Shown: one piece after another, positions 15,752 to 24,036 of the stretch
Numbering within the stretch: position 1 is the stretch's first letter
How the letters are laid out: each line of letters starts with the position of its first letter
Origin: UBA11051 sp964390495
GTDB lineage: Bacteria > Armatimonadota > Zipacnadia > Zipacnadales > UBA11051
Assembly (NCBI GenBank): GCA_964390495.1
Contig: CAYMIN010000019.1
Coordinates: 1 to 64,000 of the forward strand
DNA length: 64,000 nt
Direction of reading: 5' to 3'
Position numbers and translations under genes: made by a program
Notes under the pieces: model-generated
The model's database searches: none
What the model saw: the letters and a program-made list of their open reading frames with translations, nothing else
Told to the model about the DNA's origin: nothing

Positions 15752-17032
15752 TCAGCCGGCCACCGAAGTCAAGAGATACGGCCCGTCCGGCATCACGGCG
15801 ATGGAGGCGTCAGGGCCATACTCCGCCAGACAGTCGGCCACCGCCGCCTCAACCGAATCCACCGGAATGACAAAGAGCCGGCTCTGAACCTCGCGCGACA
15901 GGCCGGTCGAATAATTCAAAACCCGCGCCTTGCGTAAGACCAGCTCGAGCTTATGAAGTTGCCAGAGATCAATCTCCCGGATATCCTCGGCCAAAGCGCG
16001 ACGTATCAGGTGATGCAGGTCCGTAGTTCCGAGCAGCCTGCGCTCAAACTCCGGCCCGCCAATGCCCTCAGCGTTCTCCTGGGCAATGATGATGGTGCCG
16101 CCGGGCTTCACAATGGGGGCAGCCGCGTCCATACCCTTGATGCCCTGATAGAAGGTCAAATCGAGCGGGTAGCCGGCGGCAGTGGTGATGACGATGTCCA
16201 CCGGCTTCGGCACCTGCACGGCGCACTGGCGCAGGGCATGAGCGGTGGCCTGCCGGTGAGCCAGGGCCAGATCGCCGGCGAAGATGCCGGTTATCTCGCG
16301 GCGCTGGTTGAGCGTGACGTTGAGCATGAAATCGGCCCCGCCGGCCAGCCGCGTGACATCCCACGCCTCCCGGTCCACCGGGTTCTCCTGCAGATTGCCT
16401 GAGACCCCGAGCGGCGCCTCCATCAGCTCGGAACGATGGAAGGCCATGATCGTGTCAGCATCAGTGAGGCCCGGGCAGATGCTCTTGCGACCACCCGAAT
16501 AACCGGCCATCAGATGCGGCTCCACCAGGCCGGCAAGAATCTTCAGGTCGGCCTCCAGATAGCGCCTATCCACCCGCGCCGCCGTGCCCTGCGAGGTGAC
16601 GCCGACGGCGACATGCGACCCCGTATCGCGGGCCTGGTGATTCTCGATGCGACAGCCGCAGTCCATCACCTGCGGCCCCAGCATCTCGGCCAGTTCCTCA
16701 TCTGTGTTGGGCCGGTGCAAGCCGGTGGCGACTAGGATGAGGATGTTTTCGGGGTCCAGCCCGGCCTCGATAAGTACCTGAAGCAGCGGAGGCAGCAGCA
16801 CCGAGTTGGGTACCGGACGGGTGATGTCGGACACCACGATGACGGCGTCCCGCCGGCCCGCAGCTAGCTCCGCCAGTGGCGCAGTCCCAATTGGCTCGGC
16901 CAAGGCCGTCGCCATCGCCGCCTGCGGGTCAGTCACCGGCGGCAATTGCGGCATCTCCAGCACATGCCTGACATTGCGGTCGGGTAGGTCAACCTGCAAG
17001 CCGGTCTTGCCATAGGCTAAATTGACTCGCAT
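15752..17032 (-). CDS. larA: LarA-like nickel-pincer racemase/epimerase
   Basis: A 426-residue member of the lactate racemase LarA family (DUF2088), enzymes that use the nickel-pincer nucleotide cofactor to racemise or epimerise alpha-hydroxy acids. Visible marks are VVSDITRPVPNS in the N-terminal domain, ATGLHRPNTDEE with the first catalytic histidine region, RIENHQARD, and VEPHLMAGYSGGRKSICPGL, which holds the histidine and the lysine that carries the cofactor in LarA. The start is supported by GGAGG five bases upstream. The cofactor-synthesis genes larB, larC and larE are not in the window. Many LarA homologues are not lactate racemases, so the substrate is open; sugar-acid epimerisation would suit the catabolic neighbours. 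Confidence 0.85.
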   Translation of the reverse strand: MRVNLAYGKTGLQVDLPDRNVRHVLEMPQLPPVTDPQAAMATALAEPIGTAPLAELAAGRRDAVIVVSDITRPVPNSVLLPPLLQVLIEAGLDPENILILVATGLHRPNTDEELAEMLGPQVMDCGCRIENHQARDTGSHVAVGVTSQGTAARVDRRYLEADLKILAGLVEPHLMAGYSGGRKSICPGLTDADTIMAFHRSELMEAPLGVSGNLQENPVDREAWDVTRLAGGADFMLNVTLNQRREITGIFAGDLALAHRQATAHALRQCAVQVPKPVDIVITTAAGYPLDLTFYQGIKGMDAAAPIVKPGGTIIIAQENAEGIGGPEFERRLLGTTDLHHLIRRALAEDIREIDLWQLHKLELVLRKARVLNYSTGLSREVQSRLFVIPVDSVEAAVADCLAEYGPDASIAVMPDGPYLLTSVAG

Positions 17033-17069
17033 GCAAGCCTCCGCTAGCTCCTCGGATGACGTTATTCCG

Positions 17070-17141
17070 TTGTAGGGGCGTGATTTATCACGCCCGCTAC
17101 GCCCCTGCTGGTTGGGCGCGATGAATTGCGCCCTTACAAGC
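17070..17141. repeat. dispersed repeat family B, copy 1
   Basis: tgtaggggcgtgatttatcacgcc followed by gctacgcccctg and a second arm gggcgcgatgaattgcgccc; compact nested palindromes. A second composite copy lies at 60806-60880. Confidence 0.75.
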
Positions 17142-17201
17142 GGCCCCTCAATACGCCATCTGGACTGGAGTTATCATCGCTCCGAGCCGTAGCCCGTTGC
17201 A

Positions 17202-18056
17202 TCATTCGTTCCCCTTGAGGCGCTTGTATAGGGCCTCGCCAGCGGCGATGTGGTTCGTGGGGCCGTGACCGGCGCCCAACGGGAGCGCCTCAGCAATGGC
17301 AAGAGTGACGAAGTGCTTGGCAAGCCAGGCGCTCTCAACGACGGATGCCCCCATGGCCAGGCCCGCAGCCAAAGCCGCCGAGAAAGTGCAGCCGGTGCCA
17401 TGGGTGTTGTCAGTCGCGATGCGGCGGCACGGCAAAACCGTCACGGCGTCGTCGCCGGCCTCGTAGAGATAGTCATCAGAATCGCCGGCCAGATGTCCAC
17501 CCTTGATCAGCGCGGCACCACAGCCAGTGCGGCACAGCTCGCGCGCCGCCGGCAAGATGTCATCAGGACCGGAGATTGTGAGGTCCGTCAGCACCTGCGC
17601 CTCGTGGAGGTTAGGCGTAACTACCATCGCCAGCGGCAAGAGCCGACTCCGCAACACCTCGCAAGCATCATCCGCCAGTAGCCTGTGACCGCTCTTAGAG
17701 ATCATCACCGGATCAACAACCAGATTCGGTACGTCCCAGCGCGCCACGGCCTCGGCCACCGCCTCGACTATCTGGGCAGTGGCCAACATGCCGGTCTTGG
17801 CCGCGTCACAGCCGAGGTCCGACATCACCGCATCAATCTGCGCCACCACCGCGGAGACGAGCTGGACCTCGACATCCGTCACCTCCACGGTGTTCTGAGC
17901 CGTCACAGCCGTAATCGCCGAGGTGCCATAGACCCCCAGCACGGTGAAGGTCTTGAGGTCGGCCTGGATACCCGCGCCGCCACCGGAGTCAGAGCCGGCA
18001 ACCGTCAGCGCAACCGGACAGTCGGTGGGGCTGGTGGTGCGGTCTTGATTAGCCAT
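17202..18056 (-). CDS. thiD: hydroxymethylpyrimidine/phosphomethylpyrimidine kinase ThiD
   Basis: A 284-residue ribokinase-family enzyme that phosphorylates HMP and HMP-P in thiamine biosynthesis in the cytoplasm. It opens with VALTVAGSDSGGGAGIQADLKT, a signature of ThiD, followed by GTSAITAVTAQNT. It carries VVDPVMISKSGHRLL in the middle and ends with DNTHGTGCTFSAALAAGLA, the anion hole and catalytic-base region shared by ribokinase-like enzymes. Length matches the family. Other thiamine genes are not adjacent and no TPP riboswitch was recognised upstream. A weak ribosome-binding site (CAGGTG) precedes the ATG. Some homologues act as pyridoxal kinases, but the motifs fit ThiD better. Confidence 0.92.
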   Translation of the reverse strand: MANQDRTTSPTDCPVALTVAGSDSGGGAGIQADLKTFTVLGVYGTSAITAVTAQNTVEVTDVEVQLVSAVVAQIDAVMSDLGCDAAKTGMLATAQIVEAVAEAVARWDVPNLVVDPVMISKSGHRLLADDACEVLRSRLLPLAMVVTPNLHEAQVLTDLTISGPDDILPAARELCRTGCGAALIKGGHLAGDSDDYLYEAGDDAVTVLPCRRIATDNTHGTGCTFSAALAAGLAMGASVVESAWLAKHFVTLAIAEALPLGAGHGPTNHIAAGEALYKRLKGNE

Positions 18057-18613
18057 ACTTGCACCTGCTGCACGAGTCGCAAAGTTAGCGGGCCGCTGTT
18101 ATAATTGGTCATGCGGCTGGTCGAGTCCTTCAGGATCAGGCTGGGGCTGGCGGGTTGAGCAAGGCTTGCGAGGTACCCCAAGGCCATGATAAGGCGAACG
18201 GCGGGCGCACCCACGCCGTCGGCGTACGCAGGTAGGAATGGCTGCCCTCCGCGAAATCGCTATTGGGCGTAGCGGTGATGATGGCCATCTGCAAGTCCCA
18301 GGGCGGGCCGACCAGCGGGACCGTGAACTACCGCGACTGGGACGAGAGCAGGGCCTAGGCCGCAGAGGTGCACGGCCAGTTCAGGCGCAGATTGCAGAAT
18401 TAGTGCGCGAGCAGGCAGGGGTCTGCATGACTGCTTACTGCATCTTCGTCTTTTTCACTAATATAATATACCCCCTGTAAGCTATGGCTTCTTGTCATAT
18501 CTTCTGCTGCGCAGATAGGATTAAGACCGCTGGCGCGGCTGCAGAGCTGGACGATCAAGCCGGCGGTGCGGGGCTAGCCGCCCAACCGGGGTCAATAGAA
18601 CGGAGCAGGCGCT
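18057..18613. other. intergenic region, no confident gene
   Basis: About 560 bases between thiD and the subtilase-like gene. A weak coding impression at 18240-18360 (a short frame reading VMMAICKSQGGPTSG) may be the remnant of a gene, but nothing is recognisable. An AT-rich block with TATAAT at 18462-18467 lies 150 bases before the next start. Confidence 0.45.
18455..18470 (+). promoter_or_regulatory. possible -10 element
   Basis: cactaatataatatacc contains TATAAT at 18462-18467 in a sharply AT-rich patch upstream of the 18614 gene; no convincing -35 box. Confidence 0.25.
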
Positions 18614-19645
18614 ATGAGATTGCCGGCGTGTTTCACTGTGGTGTTGGCATTGCTGGCCGCTGTGTCGGTGTCGGCGCAGCCGCAACTGCCGGCATGGGAT
18701 GAATTGCCGGAAGCTGCACAATGGGAATTGCGGATGCTGGGCGTCACTGGGCCGGAGCGTCTGGCTGAGCTGCGCGCGACCGCTGCAAAGCGAGTGGTCA
18801 CGCTCGCCATCGTCGGCCAGAGTGGCATCAGCAAGAGCAAGATCAGGCCATATTTGCCTGCAGGCAGCAGCTTTGCGTACCGTTCGTGCCCTGATTACCC
18901 CAACTGTGAGCCGGGGAAGTCCACCCACGATACCGGGCAGGCGCGAGTGATACTGGATTTGACCGCCGCGCTGGGGATACGGGTGCGCTTGGCCTCCTAT
19001 CGGCCGGATGGGGCGTGGCAATCAGTGGCAAGGGATATGGCCGACGCCGGTGGGCGCTGCGACATCGTGGTCTGCTTCCAGTCCTTCTGGGGTGAGAATG
19101 TGAGCATGATTACCGAGGCCATCGCCGCCAGTCCCAGGGCGCTGTTCGTGGCACCCTACGCGGAGTATGAGAAGCGCCCGACGGCTACATGTATGCAAGC
19201 GGCCTCAACCAAGCCGGGAGGCGGCGGACTGGCCAATTTCATCACCTGCGCGCCGCTCGCCCGCAAGTCGGATGGCAGTATCCTGCAGCCGGCCAACCGC
19301 GACGCCAACGATACCGAAATCATCAACTTCATCGCGCCCTCGTACCACGCCGGCGGTCGCGGCGGCACCTGCCCGGCAGCCGCGACCACCGCCGCGGCAG
19401 CAGCCTTGCTCTACGCAAGCGCGGCGCAGCGACCGACCCCCACGCAAGTCATTGAGCTCCTGCGGCAAGGGGCCGGTGTTGATACCCAAGCCCTGACCTC
19501 AGCGCCGCCGTTCACCCACGAGCATATCGAGAGCCTGGAAGCATCTATTGCACAATTGATGCACCCTGAGCCGCAGGGGCCGGCGAAGCTGGATGCGGAG
19601 GGTGTCATCTCTCTCCACGCCTCCTGGCAGATGCTGGGCGATTAG
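18614..19645 (+). CDS. degenerate subtilisin-like protein, Cys in place of catalytic Ser
   Basis: A 343-residue secreted protein with a signal peptide (LPACFTVVLALLAAVSVSAQ). The mature part follows the outline of a subtilase: VTLAIVGQSGI at the position of the usual VAVIDTG motif but lacking the aspartate; STHDTGQARVILDLTAALGIRV where the histidine motif HGTHVAG is expected, keeping H105; and GGRGGTCPAAATTAAAAALLYA in place of the GTSMAAP serine motif, with C253 instead of serine. The Asp is lost and Ser is replaced by Cys, so it is either inactive or works differently. GGAG precedes the start. It is alone on the plus strand. The fold assignment is by motif order and needs a profile or structure check. 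Confidence 0.65.
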   Translation: MRLPACFTVVLALLAAVSVSAQPQLPAWDELPEAAQWELRMLGVTGPERLAELRATAAKRVVTLAIVGQSGISKSKIRPYLPAGSSFAYRSCPDYPNCEPGKSTHDTGQARVILDLTAALGIRVRLASYRPDGAWQSVARDMADAGGRCDIVVCFQSFWGENVSMITEAIAASPRALFVAPYAEYEKRPTATCMQAASTKPGGGGLANFITCAPLARKSDGSILQPANRDANDTEIINFIAPSYHAGGRGGTCPAAATTAAAAALLYASAAQRPTPTQVIELLRQGAGVDTQALTSAPPFTHEHIESLEASIAQLMHPEPQGPAKLDAEGVISLHASWQMLGD

Positions 19646-19736
19646 ACGCCTGGGGCTTGGCCGTGCGCAAATAGCCAAGCCGCCGGCGTCACGGGAACGA
19701 AGCTGGGGTGTGAGATCGCCAACATCTTGGGCTGCG

Positions 19737-21056
19737 TTACTGCTCCTGCGCCTCTTGCGGGAGCTCTTTGCTCAGCCAGATGTCGTCGAAGCAGAGCTTG
19801 GCGCCGATGCCCTGTTTGAGTGGGTATCCGGCCGAGTAGAAGCGCAGCACGTCTATCTCCGCCCAGTTCGGCTCACGTTGCGCCAGGAAATCCGTCTTGG
19901 CGAATGAGAACAGCTTCCAGCCTTCCCAGTCAATGGTGATTTTTCTCTGGAAGCTGTCCTGCCGGTCAGTGGCGGGATTGATGGTCTCCAAAAACAGCAG
20001 TACCTGGCTCTCGTCGGGGTCCGCGCAATGGACCCACATGTTGAGGTAGTTGTACTGAGTCCAGTCAGAGGCGATGGTTCTGAGGAAAAGTGAGGTCCAC
20101 AATACGGTATCCGTCCACTCAGCCACCCGTTCGCCGGTCCTGGTGGGCTCTTTAACAGATATGAGAGGCCTCAGAGCTGCGGCGTTAGTGTCCGGGTGGA
20201 AAAGGACGAGCTTGTGCCCCGGCGGCTCGTCAGGTATCAGTCGGAGGTCATCGAATCGCAACACGGTGCCAGGCTCGTAGCGGGTGAGGCCGGGCCAGCC
20301 CTCGAAGGCCAGGCGCACGCTGTCTATCTTGGTGAACCCAACCGCCTCATGGGCCTTGCGGAAGCTGCATGCGTAGAAGCGCAGTTCACGCCAGCCCTCC
20401 CAGTCAATAGTGACCAGCGCCCGGTAATAGTCCGGCTTGTCCGTGGTGGGTTCGTCCGAGTACAGCAGCAGCGCCATGACCGCGCCAGTGGCCTTCTCGG
20501 AATGAACCCACATGGCGATACTGTCGTATCCGGTCCAGTCATGCGGGACCTGGGTGTTGACGATGTACTTCGCGGCAACTCCGGGATCCCATTTGCCCGC
20601 CGTCTCGCCTTGTTTGACGACCTCGCTGTCAGCCACCAGGTCGAGCCCATTCTCTCCGCGAACGTCACGCCAGCGCGTGCCCGGGTCGCCCTCCATATCG
20701 TCAATCATCACAGCATCTGCGAGGGCTTCCGCTTGGTCCTGGGGCGGTTCCGCGACAATGCAGTACGCTTCGCCCTGGCGGGTGAGATGGAGCCCTGAAG
20801 CACGGCACAACGCCTCCAGGGCTTCCTGAGCGGTCGCGTCCTTGAGTACGAACTCCTCTACCGTGCGCCGCCCGATGTCCTCATCGACGAGCACTTCCAC
20901 TCCGGCCACGGCGGCGATCATCTTGGCAACCGAGCCCACTGTAGCACCCTCTACATGCAGGTTTATCGCTGTCGGCTCTGGTTGAGCCAGGCCCAAAGAC
21001 GAAACTAGAAACGCCAATAGCATCAGCAGTACACCACTCCACCTACGCCTCACCAT
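19737..21056 (-). CDS. secreted protein: STN-type domain plus two CBM-like beta-sandwich domains
   Basis: A 439-residue protein with a signal peptide (LLMLLAFLVSSLGLAQ). Residues 30-110 (AINLHVEGATVGSVAKMIAA ... VEEFVLKDATAQEALEALC) match the secretin/TonB short N-terminal (STN) beta-alpha-beta domain found in secretins and FecA-like receptors. It is followed by two related beta-sandwich domains, about 125-280 and 285-430, with DDMEGDPGTRW, TGYDSIAMWVHSEKATG and ITIDWEGWKLFSFAKTDF-type strands, similar to CIA30/CBM11-like carbohydrate-binding modules. No secretin barrel or plug follows, so STN is used here in an unusual setting. The start has AGGGGAGAG upstream. It is divergent from the decayed region at 21.4-22.1 kb. 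Function unknown; glycan binding in the periplasm is a guess. Confidence 0.7.
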   Translation of the reverse strand: MVRRRWSGVLLMLLAFLVSSLGLAQPEPTAINLHVEGATVGSVAKMIAAVAGVEVLVDEDIGRRTVEEFVLKDATAQEALEALCRASGLHLTRQGEAYCIVAEPPQDQAEALADAVMIDDMEGDPGTRWRDVRGENGLDLVADSEVVKQGETAGKWDPGVAAKYIVNTQVPHDWTGYDSIAMWVHSEKATGAVMALLLYSDEPTTDKPDYYRALVTIDWEGWRELRFYACSFRKAHEAVGFTKIDSVRLAFEGWPGLTRYEPGTVLRFDDLRLIPDEPPGHKLVLFHPDTNAAALRPLISVKEPTRTGERVAEWTDTVLWTSLFLRTIASDWTQYNYLNMWVHCADPDESQVLLFLETINPATDRQDSFQRKITIDWEGWKLFSFAKTDFLAQREPNWAEIDVLRFYSAGYPLKQGIGAKLCFDDIWLSKELPQEAQEQ

Positions 21057-21436
21057 CTCACTCTCCCCTTCTCAAACACAAACCCACGCATCCGGGCTCA
21101 GTGCATCAGTCTCATGGATGACTAACGTATTGTGCCTCGCACCGGTTCACTTAATGTTGGGAATTCGCCTCTACTAACGGCTCTCCAGTGTGTCATCCGG
21201 ATCCCGACCAGAGGCGATGCTGCTGCTCTTTGCGGAGCTGGTGGCCCCGCCTCCCTGTAGCATCCACCGCTACGGCGTCACAGGGGCAAATACTGGGGCG
21301 CACCTAAACCCCAGCACCTCGCGGAGAGTGACCATAGGCTGGAGCGGTGACAGGTCTACATGGTCACGATGGGTGTCGGGGGCGAAAAGGGCTCTCTAGG
21401 ACGCAGCCCTGTCCTTCTCGTCTCCCGGACGCCAAG
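21057..21436. other. non-coding stretch next to pseudogenes
   Basis: About 380 bases with no recognisable gene, promoter or repeat, adjoining two decayed genes. Confidence 0.4.
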
Positions 21437-21790
21437 TCACTCTTCAAAGGCCTCGACTAGCTCACCCAAGATGCTTTGGTGATGCACCCCACGCTGACCG
21501 CCCGATGGCACCCATGACAGCTTCGCGAGTACTACACTGAGGAGATACAGTTGTTGCAGTGGCCGGTGTGGATTATGCTCGACGGCATGGGCACACCGCA
21601 AGCGTGCCAAATCAAAGCTCTCGGACCTACGCGGGTAATAGCCGTGCTCCCCGAAGTGATGCTCAAACTACATCAGGTCCCACCTCGGGTCGCCGGCCCT
21701 AGCATCTGCGAAATCCAACACTGCGACGATGCGGAGATTTTCGTTGACAATAAGGTCCCCGCTGTGCATGATGTCCTCCTAGTGGATCAG
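21437..21790 (-). pseudogene. aminoglycoside phosphotransferase-like kinase, decayed
   Basis: Reading the minus strand from 21790 down to a final stop at 21437 gives one continuous frame: GLIH, stop, EDIMHSGDLIVNENLRIVAVLDFADARAGDPRWDLM, stop, FEHHFGEHGYYPRR and onward for about 75 residues ending in LVEAFEE. This is the C-terminal half of the APH/choline-kinase fold: the catalytic-loop region, then RIVAVLDFADA matching the IDFGDA metal-binding motif, then GDPRWDL. Two in-frame TAG codons (21779-21781 and 21668-21670) and the absence of the N-terminal lobe mark it as a pseudogene. Codon frame is preserved across both stops, so decay is recent or the stops are sequencing errors. Confidence 0.65.
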
Positions 21791-21894
21791 GCCTGTCCGG
21801 GTGGGAGACACAATACGTAAGAGGCCAGGTGTATCACGGGTAGGGAATTGGCACACCCACGGCGAAATGGGAACCAGTAGCAACAAACCGAGGG

Positions 21895-22111
21895 GTGAAA
21901 CAGATCAGATCAAGCACGGCGCTGTTGGTATTGGTCGCGGTGACCGTGGTCTCCAGTCTGGCGGCTGCCAACGCTGGTACGGTTACCGAGCGCCGCCACT
22001 CGTACCGTCCAGCTAACCGACGATGACCACAGTATAACCGGCACCACCAACCGCTACAACGGCGGCGGCAACATGGGACTCTCCGACGACCATGCCAAGT
22101 GGTACCCGTAG
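21895..22111 (+). pseudogene. small secreted protein with pilin-like tail, frameshifted
   Basis: A GTG at 21895 with GAGGG before it starts a frame encoding a typical signal peptide (SSTALLVLVAVTVVSSLAAANA), which then stops at 22024-22026. One base out of register, the frame ending at 22109-22111 reads TRTVQLTDDDHSITGTTN and then NGGGNMGLSDDHAKWYP, resembling the terminal DGHAKW of the H-X9-DG pilins in this window. A single frameshift around 21985-22018 would join them into a protein of about 72 residues. It could be a broken gene or a sequence error. Confidence 0.5.
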
Positions 22112-22260
22112 CAGCGCCCGACTCACGAGACACGGCGCATCTCAGCGCGACGCGCTCTTGCGCCGATGTCTCCAAGTTGTTCACTCGCGATAGGTTTATC
22201 CCAGTCAGTATAAGTGAATCATGGAGAATAGCGGACAACGTGCGAAGGGAGAGACCGATT

Positions 22261-22905
22261 ATGAAACGCACCGGCTTTACGCTCATTGAACTTCTCGTGG
22301 TCATCGCCATCATTGCCATCCTGGCGGCGATACTGTTTCCGGTCTTCGCGAGGGCGAGGGAGAAGGCGCGACAGAGCTCGTGCCTGTCGAACCTGAAACA
22401 GATCGGGCTGGCGGCGGTCATGTATGCCCAGGACTATGACGAGAGGTTCGTCTTCGGGTTCAACTACTATGACTCCGGCGGCAGCGAGTGGCTGGCGTGG
22501 TATCCGAACCTCCTCGAGCCGTATATCAAGAACCGGCAGATCTTCGTCTGCCCGAGCCACAAGAACTCCTATAGCTACGAGCAGCCCTGGGGAACGTTGT
22601 ACTACAGCTACGGCTACAACGGCCTGCCCGATCCGGGGGCCGGCAATCAAGCCCTCATGGGCGCAGGCACTTCCTCTGCTTTGGCTCAGATCGAAGTCCC
22701 CGCCGGGACCATCGCCTTCATTGACGCCACCTGGATCGAGCTGGATCACGGCGCGCCCGACTACGATCAGTTCGACTTCATGGGCACCGGCGATGGCAGC
22801 ATATCCAAGGTCCACAACGACGGCTACAACGCGACATATTGTGACGGCCATGCGAAATGGGGCCAGCGCACTAAGCTGTCCGACTGGACGATCAGCCAGG
22901 ACTGA
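22261..22905 (+). CDS. type IV pilin-like H-X9-DG protein
   Basis: A 214-residue prepilin-like protein starting MKRTGFTLIELL, 55 codons inside a longer open frame; GAAGGGAGAG upstream supports this start. It has the prepilin cleavage site after G5, the conserved hydrophobic helix and ILFPVFARAREKARQ, then SCLSNLKQIGLAAVMYAQDYDERF, shared with many DUF1559-like proteins. The globular domain contains YIKNRQIFVCPSH and ends in H-NDGYNATYC-DG-HAKW, the H-X9-DG motif. It faces the esterase gene in convergent orientation. Role in a pilus, pseudopilus or surface layer is unproven. Confidence 0.9.
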   Translation: MKRTGFTLIELLVVIAIIAILAAILFPVFARAREKARQSSCLSNLKQIGLAAVMYAQDYDERFVFGFNYYDSGGSEWLAWYPNLLEPYIKNRQIFVCPSHKNSYSYEQPWGTLYYSYGYNGLPDPGAGNQALMGAGTSSALAQIEVPAGTIAFIDATWIELDHGAPDYDQFDFMGTGDGSISKVHNDGYNATYCDGHAKWGQRTKLSDWTISQD

Positions 22906-23006
22906 GGCCGCAAGCCGCCGAATTGAAACCACTCAACAGAAAATGGCCGGGGCGCTTGATGAACGCTTCCGGCCGTAGCAATGCGCGAACACCCCTGTTG
23001 CCGAGT

Positions 23007-23960
23007 TCACTCCGCGCGCAGGAGGTGTTCGCGGATGAACTCGGCAGCGCGGTCGCGGGCGGCTGCAATAGCCTCGGGATCGCCGCCTCTGAAGCCGCCA
23101 TGTCCGCCACCCTCGATGGTAATCAACTCCACCGGCACGCCGATCTCCTCCATGCGGTCCCGCAGTATCGTCGCTTGCGTATAAGGGACATGGCGGTCCA
23201 CGGCGCCGTGAAGCAGCAGGGCCGGCGGATCATCGGCGGATACATGGGTCACGGGCGAGGCCTGGTGGTACGCTTCCTGGTTCTCCTCATACGGCCCGCC
23301 CATGAAGGCCACCAGCGCCCTCTCTGTCTTCATGTCGTCGAGGGCCGTGAAATCGGTGGGGCCGGACTGTGACACCACACAGACCACGCGGTTGCTGATC
23401 GGCTGGCCGGCAGTGTTCACATCATCTTCCTGCGGCTCCAGAAACGCCATCATTAAGGCCAGGTGCGCGCCGGCCGAGTTCCCCTTGACTGCCACGCGGT
23501 CGGGGTTGATGTTGAACCTATCGGCCTCGGTGCGCAGGAAGCGCATCGCCGCAACGCAATCATCAACCGCCGCCGGGTAAGTCGCGACGGCGGAGAGACG
23601 ATAGTTGAGGGAGAAGGCGGCAATTCCATCCTGGGCATAGGAGATGGCCTCGGGCGCGAATCCCGCCTTATCGCCGGAGCGCCAGCCGCCCCCATGGATT
23701 TGAACCACCGCCGGATGCGGGCCGCCGGCTTCGGGCAGGTAGGCATCCAGCAGCAAGGCCACGCCGTCCACATTGCCGTACTCGACATCGCGCTCGATGC
23801 GTACCCCTTCGGCCTGAAGCTGCCTCTGAAAGCCGCCGGGCTTACGGGGCGCTCCCAGCCTCTGCGCGACCGCGTGCGGGTTGCACCATAAGCGCTGGGC
23901 GCTGCTAAGCAGCAGTACCGCCACGAACAGACCGGACGTAAGCGCAACGAGTTTCCTCAT
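23007..23960 (-). CDS. alpha/beta-hydrolase esterase (acetyl-esterase-like), exported
   Basis: A 317-residue alpha/beta hydrolase of the BD-FAE/acetyl-esterase type. The N-terminus (LVALTSGLFVAVLLLSSAQ) is a signal peptide or anchor. VVQIHGGGWRSGDKAGF supplies the HGGG oxyanion hole, VKGNSAGAHLALMM the GxSxG nucleophile serine, HGAVDRHVPYTQA the acid and IEGGGHGGF the catalytic histidine, so the full triad is present. Related enzymes deacetylate xylan or cleave feruloyl esters. GGGGAGGTG gives a strong ribosome-binding site. It lies 76 bases downstream of the DUF4838 glycosidase-like gene on the same strand, which fits a plant-polysaccharide role; the exact substrate is not determined. Confidence 0.88.
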   Translation of the reverse strand: MRKLVALTSGLFVAVLLLSSAQRLWCNPHAVAQRLGAPRKPGGFQRQLQAEGVRIERDVEYGNVDGVALLLDAYLPEAGGPHPAVVQIHGGGWRSGDKAGFAPEAISYAQDGIAAFSLNYRLSAVATYPAAVDDCVAAMRFLRTEADRFNINPDRVAVKGNSAGAHLALMMAFLEPQEDDVNTAGQPISNRVVCVVSQSGPTDFTALDDMKTERALVAFMGGPYEENQEAYHQASPVTHVSADDPPALLLHGAVDRHVPYTQATILRDRMEEIGVPVELITIEGGGHGGFRGGDPEAIAAARDRAAEFIREHLLRAE

Positions 23961-24036
23961 GATGGCACCTCCCCTGTTTGCTCTTCGTCAATGACGTCCG
24001 CTGGAGGCGGCGTATTCCGCGAATTCGGCGAGGCAG

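Noticed and set aside
18238..18480. An 80-residue plus-strand open frame after thiD
   Set aside because: Arg/Gly/Glu-rich with no family resemblance and no ribosome-binding site; another frame of the same stretch looks equally plausible, so neither is called.
17202..18613. A TPP riboswitch upstream of thiD
   Set aside because: The conserved THI-box sequence (CTGAGA with ACCTGATC-like partner) was not found in the spacer.
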